Below, piece after piece: positions 10,201 through 15,110 of a DNA stretch of 15,110 bases. The position numbers and the translations under genes were made by a program. The notes below the pieces were generated by a model, which was not told where the DNA came from, did not search any database, and saw only the letters and a program-made list of their open reading frames with translations. The DNA is from JASFYU01 sp045046905. GTDB lineage: Bacteria; Bacteroidota; Bacteroidia; Flavobacteriales; Flavobacteriaceae. Each line of letters opens with the position of its first letter. The stretch's first letter is position 1. The stretch is taken from assembly GCA_045046905.1 (NCBI GenBank), contig JASFYU010000074.1:1-15110 (forward strand), in the 5' to 3' direction.

Positions 10201-10464
10201 ATGGACGTTGAAATACAATGCCCCAATGGAATTCTGGGTAGCTTCTATGTCTTATTTGAGGATTGGAACAATAAAGGTCGCGAAGGAATCCTGGAATTTG
10301 AAGGAAGAAAAGTCCGTCTTGGACCTCACAATGAAAAAGGAGGAAGATGGGTTAAATTCCATGTCATGCGAGAGGATAGTAATGATGGAAAGTTGGTTTT
10401 AAAGACCAAAGCATTAAAAGGAGGCAATTTAATGATAAGTAAAATTGTACTACGTGGAGAATAA
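7216..10464 (+). CDS. Secreted glycoside hydrolase family 2 enzyme with extra C-terminal module
   Basis: A complete 1082-residue GH2. The ATG at 7216 gives a signal peptide of about 24 residues (MKVNRKTVYGLIGILFISIH, then LNAQ), followed by the sugar-binding domain (IDLSGDWHVVL to about 200), an Ig-like domain to about 310 and a TIM barrel with LTGYPSTK and NHARFHSWCPPEAAF. The acid/base is Glu443 (IGNELGN) and the probable nucleophile Glu521 (IAHEIGQW). A beta-rich and GATase-like region follows, ending near residue 925 with GKGKLLICGF. Residues about 940-1082 have no counterpart in the paralogues ending at 1768 and 13854. This extension is aromatic- and glycine-rich (SDGVWKDDEGAAWHG, LFEDWNNKGREG) and looks like an added beta-sandwich, possibly carbohydrate-binding. 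An insertion of about 28 residues around WIDWWMSEDM also distinguishes its barrel. It lies 26 bp after the DUF5107-TPR gene, so the two are probably co-transcribed. Substrate is not determinable. Confidence 0.92.
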   Translation: MKVNRKTVYGLIGILFISIHLNAQFNMIDLSGDWHVVLSTENPAVENASGANKMEGMIQLPSSLAQQGFGTKTTGSEYGVLTPEYKYLGVATFERDIVIPRNWKNKHFTIFLERVLWQSKVFIDGKELSTQDALGTPHHHNIGKLAPGKHRLAIKVDNGMIHNIGDKGHGYGDYTQGIWNGIVGKMELRAKDPTNIVSVRTFSIIEKNQLKVELNISAAKNEKSEIGLKIYELGKKEVVKEVTVTYKLLEGKNKKELVVNLEGKLKKWNEFKPTVYILKTTLKTKKYYDIQETEFGYVKIGHNGTNILINDSPIFLRGNLDCVHFPLTGYPSTKVEDWEKIFRTYKEYGLNHARFHSWCPPEAAFKAANRIGIYLQAEASIWIDWWMSEDMIVKGRPEMDTKGHPKGLGYDSQRDSFVIDEMNRVIDQYGNNPSFTMFCIGNELGNADFDVMKEWVADLKKKDGRRLYSVSTARKITDVDDYMATHYIQDVGRTRGLNGPHTDWDFEDVYSQMNIPIIAHEIGQWPVYPSWDEIDKYTGVFKARNFEEFKQIAQKNGIADQDENFKRASGALNQIMYKYETESFLRTKSCAGVQLLSMQDYQGQGEALIGWLDAHWESKGITTPEKFRQHFDETVPLLRTKKFVWTTDESFEASAQLSHYGKLSIKEGKVLAKIYTNTGEVLKEEIWPVQDLSVGSLTDLGKLSLPLDFIKEAQRLTVTLELENTRFKNNWTIWVYPSELPKSDTQEIVFADTMDDETLTALREGKKVLLAAHNLGTEENSISVGFYPLYWSLTFFPGQGKTSIGMLLQDNHPAFGNFPTAFHSDWQWETIMKDSKGFILNDMPKGYKPIAQIVDDFHRNNKEGALFEFKTGKGKLLICGFNIDSNDSPVAKQLKYSLIEYMKSDSFAPTTSVDTEFLKELFPLIPKAEDVKVKGDFKSAILQVNAAMNVKNENENIPWTANKDQILERKDNVAYTVKSDGVWKDDEGAAWHGVNMDVEIQCPNGILGSFYVLFEDWNNKGREGILEFEGRKVRLGPHNEKGGRWVKFHVMREDSNDGKLVLKTKALKGGNLMISKIVLRGE

Positions 10465-10467
10465 ACC

Positions 10468-10490
10468 ACTATGGATTTGAAATCCATAGT
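10468..10490 (+). terminator. Stem-loop with T run after the GH2 gene, likely intrinsic terminator
   Basis: A perfect 11-bp inverted repeat, ACTATGGATTT and AAATCCATAGT around a single G, begins three bases after the GH2 stop codon and runs into TTTTTAAG. Position and T run fit rho-independent termination of the upstream operon. It could instead be, or double as, the end structure of the adjacent IS200-like element, whose downstream end lies here. Confidence 0.6.
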
Positions 10491-10499
10491 TTTTAAGAA

Positions 10500-10514
10500 A
10501 AGAATGAAATTCTT
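10500..10514. repeat. Small hairpin (AAGAAT / ATTCTT) at the tnpA downstream side
   Basis: A 6-bp perfect stem with GAA loop lies 9 bp after the large stem-loop and 8 bp before the tnpA stop codon (which reads on the minus strand). IS200/IS605 elements carry subterminal hairpins recognised by TnpA, so this or the 10468-10490 structure is a candidate right-end hairpin. Confidence 0.35.
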
Positions 10515-10522
10515 GTTTAACA

Positions 10523-10957
10523 TTATTCCAATATCCAATTTCCTTTCTCTGAATTGGGCTTGCCCTTGTGATGTTCCAGGTATTCCTGAACCATCTCGTC
10601 GGTTATCCTACCTGTACTCCATGCACCATAGCCCACAGCCCAAAAGTGACGGCCCCAATACTGCTTGGCCAACAAAGGAAATTCTTGTTGCAAAAGTCGG
10701 GACGAACGACCCTTTAACTTCTTTACCAAAATACTTATACTCAATGAGGGAATGTATTCAACGTGAATGTGGACATGATCCTTACTTATTACCCCTTTTA
10801 GAATACGAACGTTCTCTGAATCACATATTTGTATCAACAAATCGCGACATCGATGTTGAAGGTCTCCTTTTAGAACCTGATAACGATATTTTGTCGCCCA
10901 AACAATATGACAACTTAAATTACTTATTGAATGTGGATTACTACGATACTCCGTCAT
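10523..10957 (-). CDS. tnpA: IS200/IS605-family Y1 transposase TnpA
   Basis: A 144-residue protein of normal length for this family, apparently intact. It opens with the family-typical CHIVWATKYRYQVL stretch. The HUH metal-binding motif is DHVH (His61, His63) and the catalytic tyrosine is Tyr126 in VQEYLEHH, close to the Tyr127 position known for IS608 TnpA. These proteins cut and rejoin single-stranded DNA at hairpin-marked ends during replication. It is encoded opposite to the GH2 genes, and no tnpB or guide-RNA gene is visible beside it. The long plus-strand frame across the same bases is its shadow. Confidence 0.93.
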   Translation of the reverse strand: MTEYRSNPHSISNLSCHIVWATKYRYQVLKGDLQHRCRDLLIQICDSENVRILKGVISKDHVHIHVEYIPSLSISILVKKLKGRSSRLLQQEFPLLAKQYWGRHFWAVGYGAWSTGRITDEMVQEYLEHHKGKPNSEKGNWILE

Positions 10958-11046
10958 TCAACAAAACTAAAATATTTATAGAAATTAAAGTAACTGCAAT
11001 GAAATTACAGGGTTTTAACCTTTAACTAGAAAATAAATTATTGACA

Positions 11047-13854
11047 ATGAAAAGACTTTCTACCTTTTACTACGTGGCAATCCTCTTAATGGTTTTTAGC
11101 CAGTGCACACCACCTTCAAAAAATGAGATTTCTTTGGCAGGGGAATGGGACGTCAAACTTGATTCGTTAAATATTGGGCATAATGAAGATTGGGCCGAAA
11201 ACAAATTCGCAGGAACAAAACTACAGCTGCCAGGTACTTTGGACGATGCCAAAATAGGCACAAAGAATACATTGGAACCTGCCATGGACAACTATGTCTT
11301 GTCCCATCTTACCAGAAAGCATCAATACATCGGAGCTGCATGGTACCAAAGAGAAATTGATATCCCCAATAGTTGGGCCGACAAGCAAATCTACTTGGAA
11401 TTAGAACGTGTACTTTGGGAATCACAGATGTATTTGGATGGAAAAAAAATTGGCAGTCGGGAAAGCTTGAGTGCATCCCATCAATACAATCTTACAGAGC
11501 AAGTGACCCCTGGGAGGCATTTGTTGACGATTAGAATTGACAATTCCAATAAGTATCCAAATATCAATCGAGAAGGGACTAGGTATCCTGATATTATAAG
11601 CAAGGATATGACCCATGCCTATACGAATCATACACAAATAAAATGGAATGGGATTATTGGAGATATCCTATTGACAGCTTCGGAAAAAAATGCCCCGAAA
11701 AACATTCAAATCTATCCGCATGTTGAGGGAAATACCTTAAGAATTGTCTTTGAGCAAGAAGAGCCCAAACCAGATAATTTTGAATATGAAATAGTAGCGA
11801 AAAATAACAAAGTCATATATAGAAGTTCAATAGAATAAGCTGTCACAGTGAATAATATGGTCAACTTTGAAATTATTACCCCAGACGGAATTGAGCTTTG
11901 GGATGAATTTAATCCCAAACTATATGATTTTAATCTTCTATACAAGAATGGGAGAAAAACGGATACAGTGAGTACACGCTTTGGATATAAACAGATTCAG
12001 CACAAAAATGGTGACCTAATCTTAAATGGTAAGAGGATATTTTTACGAGGAAATCTGGAATGTGTAATTTTTCCCTTAACCGGGTACCCCCCAATGGAAA
12101 AAGAGGGTTGGGCCAAATTGATAAGCCAAGCAAAGAATTATGGACTGAACCATTTACGATTTCATTCTTGGTGCCCTCCAAAAGCGGCATTTGATGCTGC
12201 AGATGAGGCGGGGTTTTATTTACAGGTAGAACTGCCTCACTGGAGTTTAGTGGTAGGGGAAGATGAAAATACCACTGAATTTTTAAGGGCTGAAGGCGAC
12301 CGGATTCTAAAGGAGTATGGCAATAGTCCATCATTTATAATGATGGCTCTCGGTAATGAATTGGAAGGTAATGCCGAACTAATGAATTCTATGGTCATTG
12401 ATTTAAGAAAAAAGGATGACCGTCATTTATATGCAACTACCTCGATGTCGTTTCAAAAACCGATGGGATTGAGGCCCGAAACCGAAGACGATTATTTTAT
12501 CACCCAATGGACCGAGAAAGGATGGGTACGCGGTCAGGGCATCTTTAATTCCCAACCACCAAATTTTGATAAAGATTATTCCGAAAATTGTGGCCATATA
12601 GAAGTACCCTTGATTTCGCATGAAATAGGTCAATACTCCGTATATCCTGATATGACTGAAATTGTTAAGTACACCGGGGTCTTAGAGTCTCTTAATTTTA
12701 TGGACATAAAAAATGAGTTGGAGAAAAATGGTTTGATCGATCTAGCCGATGATTTTACACACGCGTCGGGGAAGTTAGCGACCTTATTGTATAAAGAGGA
12801 AATTGAAAGGGCATTGAAGACTTCAAGTTTTGACGGGTTCCAATTATTGCAATTGCAAGATTTTCCGGGCCAAGGCACCGCATTGGTTGGCTTGTTGAAT
12901 GCCTTTTGGGAATCGAAAGGGATAGTCTCGGCTGAGGAATTCCGACAATTTAATAGTGAGGTTGTACCACTTCTGCGATTCGAAAAAGCAGTATATGAAA
13001 CCGGAGAGACATACAATGCTTCGATAGAGGTCGCCAACTTTTTTGAAAAGATGGAAGGTCAAATCATAGAATGGACAATAAAGGATGACAGCGGAAATGA
13101 ATTGAAAAATGGGAAACTAAATGCTGTTGACTTGACTATCGGGAACAATATGAAATTGGGCAATATAGAGTTTCCTATAAATACTGAGTCTGCCAAAAAA
13201 CTAACGGTCAATGTATCGCTACAAGGCACAAAATATAGAAACAGCTGGCCCATATGGGTCTATCCTAAAAATATTCGAATAGAACCTAAAGATGTTATAG
13301 TTACTTCATCTATGAAAAAGGCCTTTCTAGCCTTGGAGAAGGGAAACAAAGTGCTGTTAAATCCGCCTCCTAAATCTTTAAAAGGTATAGAGGGGAGGTT
13401 TGTGCCTGTGTTTTGGAGCCCTGTGCACTTTCCCAATCAACCGGCCACAATGGGTCTCCTAATAGATGAGGGACACCCAGCCTTCAATAGTTTTCCAACC
13501 AGTTCACATACTGATTGGCAATGGTGGAATCTATGTATAAATTCAACATCTATAATTACCGATTCGATGAACATCACCCCCCTAGTTCGTGTCATTGATA
13601 ATTTTGTGACAAATCACCATTTGGCAAATGTTTCCGAGGCCAAGGTCGGTAATGGCAAATTGGTATTTTCTTCAATAGATTTGTTTTCAAATTTAGAAAA
13701 AAGACCTGTTGCAAGGCAACTAAAGCAAAGTCTGTTGAAATATATGCAGAGTAGTGATTTCGACCCTTCAAACGCTATAAAAATTGAAGAGCTGAAAATG
13801 CTGAAATCAAATGTAGATCAAGACACATTTAGTGATAAAGATATATATCAATAG
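11047..13854 (+). pseudogene. Glycoside hydrolase family 2 enzyme, lipoprotein-like, interrupted by one in-frame TAA
   Basis: This is the third large GH2 paralogue. The ATG at 11047 gives an N-terminus with a hydrophobic stretch ending in LMVFSQC, a plausible though non-ideal lipobox, so the ancestor was probably a lipoprotein. The frame stops at TAA 11836-11838 (codon 264) and continues in the same frame, without any other lesion, to the TAG at 13852-13854. Joined length is about 935 codons, matching the 7216 paralogue without its C-terminal module. In joined numbering the acid/base Glu is about 438 (LGNELEG) and the nucleophile Glu about 526 (SHEIGQY), nearly the same as 443 and 521 in the paralogue. 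The stop falls in the Ig-like region just before ELWDEFNPKLYDF. A GTG at 11848 could start the second part, but with no good ribosome site, no signal peptide and no sugar-binding domain. A recent nonsense mutation or a sequencing error are the likeliest explanations. Confidence 0.8.
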
Positions 13855-13981
13855 TATCTCACTCCTCACCATGAAAAAGGTCAACTTGAATATGATCAAA
13901 ATTGATTATTGAAATCTATTCCGTGCAATAAATATTTAACAAAAGAAAATCGAAAAATCCATTTTATAATAAGATTGTCTA

Positions 13982-14012
13982 TTGATATAGTCTGTGTTGA
14001 CCGTTACTTTTG
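13982..14012 (+). promoter_or_regulatory. Candidate Bacteroidota promoter (TTG-N20-TACTTTTG)
   Basis: TACTTTTG at 14005-14012 fits the Bacteroidota -7 consensus TAnnTTTG. A TTG at 13982-13984 lies 20 bases upstream, about where the -33 element belongs. Transcription would begin about 110 bp before the dehydrogenase start codon. The rest of the 275-bp gap (13855-14129) shows only a weak ATCAA/TTGAT hairpin at 13895-13906 and no open frame worth calling. Confidence 0.45.
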
Positions 14013-14054
14013 ATATATCAACACCATACTTAGGTTCATATAGGTTGATATAGG
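14010..14054. promoter_or_regulatory. TTGATATA repeat cluster, possible operator
   Basis: A perfect 12-bp palindrome TTGATATATCAA at 14010-14021 overlaps the candidate -7 element. Two adjacent 10-bp near-identical repeats, TTCATATAGG (14035-14044) and TTGATATAGG (14045-14054), follow downstream, and another TTGATATAG sits at 13982-13990. The arrangement resembles binding sites for a dimeric regulator. No regulator gene is in the window. Confidence 0.35.
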
Positions 14055-14129
14055 AGTTCAATGTTCGAATACGGAGGCGAAGATAGTACCCCTAATTTAT
14101 TTACACATAATAACTAAGAACAGAAACAT

Positions 14130-14393
14130 ATGAAATCCAAAGCAGCCATCTTGTATGAAATGCAGTTGGAGAGGCCTTATGCAAAGTCAAACCCTCTCAA
14201 AATAGAAGAAGTAGAGCTCGATTCTCCCGGATTTAATGAAGTAATCGTTAAAACAAGGGCTGCCGGATTGTGTCACTCTGATCTTTCCGAAATCGATGGA
14301 GACCGTCCAAGACCCTTACCTATGGTTTAGGGACACGAGGTGGCAGGGGAAATTGTGGAACTGGGTGACCTGAAACAAAAAAATCCAACCTAA
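14130..14393 (+). pseudogene. Zinc-dependent alcohol dehydrogenase, N-terminal remnant
   Basis: The N-terminus of a GroES-like zinc alcohol dehydrogenase is clear. MKSKAAILYEMQL, the zinc-ligand Cys in AAGLCHSDLSEIDG, and RPRPLPMV are followed in the same frame by GHEVAGEIVELGD, with the zinc-ligand His-Glu. A TAG at 14328-14330 replaces the residue between PMV and GHE, which is Leu in typical members (TTG to TAG is one base change). After ELGD the family similarity stops and the frame ends at TAA 14391. About 85 codons remain of a normal length near 370, and the cofactor-binding Rossmann domain is absent. The remnant abuts insertion-sequence DNA, so transposition probably removed the rest. 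It cannot give a working enzyme. Confidence 0.85.
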
Positions 14394-14415
14394 ATAGGCA
14401 CTTTCAGTAGTAAGT

Positions 14416-14432
14416 CTACTTTTTAAAAGTAG
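14416..14432. terminator. Stem-loop CTACTTTT / AAAAGTAG between dehydrogenase remnant and transposase
   Basis: A perfect 8-bp inverted repeat around one T. An upstream AGTAG (14407-14411) can pair with the same CTACT, giving two mutually exclusive hairpins. It lies in the 180-bp gap 14394-14573, which holds no gene. It could be a terminator for the minus-strand transposase or part of the insertion-sequence end. Confidence 0.35.
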
Positions 14433-14573
14433 AGGAAATATTAAATGTCTTAAAAGTTATATTTAGAGGCATTTTTTTGTTTAGTCATGAGTTTTCTACA
14501 TTGTTCTTCTAAATGACTTGTTTTTAGTGCTGTATAGAGCCAGGTGTCCCATGGTTTTACTTTTGATTTCTGT

Positions 14574-15110
14574 TTATGCTACTTGTCGAAGTGTATTTGC
14601 CATGCGTCTTCCTATTTCAAGAGCATTGGTGGTGTGTATGGCGAAGAAGATCCACAGAGTCTCCGTTTCTTTAGTTTTTGCCTTTATTTTTTTCAGGTGA
14701 TAATGTTCCTTCTCCTTACCAAAGCTTCCTTCTAAACGAGTAGCGCGTTCTTTAGTAATGATTGCAGCCATTTGTTTGCGCTGTTTCTCGTGTTTGCCTG
14801 CTCTTCCTTTTCTTTTGAAATTTGTCCTGATATTATACTTGGTAGCGAATCTTCTGTTCTTATTAGTGGCGTATATTGCATCTGCCCCGGCCAATCTAGT
14901 TTTAGTTCTTGTAAGACGTTGCGCTTTGAAGATGGTATCCTGGAAGCGAATGCCTTCATGGAAGGCATCGAAACTTAAATGTTCTATGAAATTGATACCA
15001 TCAATCTGATACTTGTTGACTTTGGCACCAAACCTGCCTGACCGGCAGGCGGGCTCAACGGGCTTGATTTCTTTGCCACGAACAATTGGGCGAAGATAGT
15101 CCTTGTCAAT
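14574..15110 (-). pseudogene. IS1182/IS5-type DDE transposase, C-terminal part, frameshifted
   Basis: Read on the minus strand from the window edge, the frame gives DKDYLRPIVRGKEIKPVE, then, after a 7-residue insertion, FGAKVNKYQIDGINFIEHLS and DAFHEGIRFQDTIFKAQRLT. Near 14893-14896 the frame must shift to continue as LAGADAIYATNKNRRFATKY, and it ends at the stop 14574-14576. The Asp in GADAIY and the Glu in RLEGSFGKEK match the second and third catalytic positions of this transposase group. One missing T in GATTGG would explain the shift. The N-terminal part lies beyond the window. The frameshift and insertion indicate an inactive copy. Without the other end I cannot place the inverted repeats or show that this copy truncated the dehydrogenase. 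Confidence 0.75.
15033..15053. repeat. GC-rich 21-bp palindrome inserted in the transposase frame
   Basis: Arms CCTGCCTG and CAGGCGGG (one G.T pair) surround a loop ACCGG. GC is over 75% in a region near 40%. On the minus strand it adds seven codons (P-A-C-R-S-G-R) between KPVE and FGAKV, two stretches that are contiguous in related transposases as I recall them. It resembles the short CCTGCC/GGCAGG palindromic repeats scattered in many flavobacterial genomes. Confidence 0.6.

Larger units (their letters stand above)
10466..11030 (-). mobile_element. IS200/IS605-family insertion, tnpA only; ends approximate
   Basis: A block of roughly 560 bp between two large GH2 genes contains a single intact Y1 transposase and no tnpB. 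Hairpins flank the gene: 10468-10490 and 10500-10514 on its downstream side, and a weak one at 11009-11022 (GGTT/AACC core extended by one G.T and one A-T pair) on its upstream side. IS200-type elements have no terminal inverted repeats and make no target duplication, so exact ends cannot be set from one copy. Confidence 0.55.

Noticed and set aside
10962..10969. TAGTTTTG on the minus strand, a -7-like element for tnpA
   Set aside because: It ends four bases before the tnpA start codon and no -33 element is found 19-21 bases upstream.
10471..11025. 184-codon plus-strand open frame over the insertion element
   Set aside because: It lies antisense to a clear IS200-type TnpA with HUH and catalytic Tyr motifs; its translation has no recognisable pattern.
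11848..13854. Second half of the third GH2 as an independent gene
   Set aside because: It is in the same frame as the upstream half, has no ribosome-binding site or signal peptide, and lacks the N-terminal domain; one interrupted gene explains both parts better.
14518..15009. Several short plus-strand open frames (60-83 codons) near the right end
   Set aside because: All are antisense to the frameshifted transposase and have no recognisable content.
1..15110. CRISPR arrays, tRNA or rRNA genes, SusC/SusD pair, sulfatases, polysaccharide lyases
   Set aside because: I looked for repeat-spacer periodicity, tRNA-like cloverleaf ends and the proteins typical of a complete polysaccharide utilisation locus and found none in this window.

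Overview
The window looks like a polysaccharide-degradation locus from a marine-type Bacteroidota, most likely Flavobacteriia. The evidence is moderate-to-low GC, signal peptides ending in NAQ, lipoprotein export, a TAnnTTTG-type promoter, closely spaced exported glycoside hydrolases, and insertion-sequence debris. No taxonomic marker gene is present, so the assignment is an inference.

Positions 1-10464 carry four same-strand genes with 26-65 bp gaps, likely one operon that begins before the window. They are: the C-terminal two thirds of a large glycoside hydrolase family 2 (GH2) enzyme; a shorter, divergent, secreted GH2 enzyme (1834-3816); a 1105-residue protein with a DUF5107-like N-terminus and a long TPR C-terminus and no signal peptide (3872-7189); and a complete secreted large GH2 enzyme with an extra C-terminal module (7216-10464). 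A strong stem-loop followed by a T run directly after the last stop codon probably ends the transcript. Next comes an IS200-like single-gene insertion (tnpA on the minus strand), then a third large GH2 paralogue (11047-13854). That one carries a lipoprotein-like signal but is cut by a single in-frame TAA.

Positions 13855-15110 are a decaying flank. They hold an intergenic region with a plausible Bacteroidota promoter overlapped by TTGATATA repeats, a broken zinc alcohol dehydrogenase (internal TAG plus truncation), and the 3' part of an IS1182/IS5-type transposase on the minus strand. The transposase is itself frameshifted and carries a GC-rich 21-bp palindrome.

As a system, three of the four hydrolases have visible export signals or are paralogues of exported ones, and would trim glycan outside the cytoplasm. 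The DUF5107-TPR protein would act inside the cell. No SusC/SusD, sulfatase, polysaccharide lyase or regulator lies in the window, so the substrate cannot be named. The most notable signals are the abrupt low-GC block inside the DUF5107-TPR gene, the clean in-frame stop in the third large GH2, and the repeated pairing of GH2 enzymes with an intracellular DUF5107-TPR protein of unclear function.
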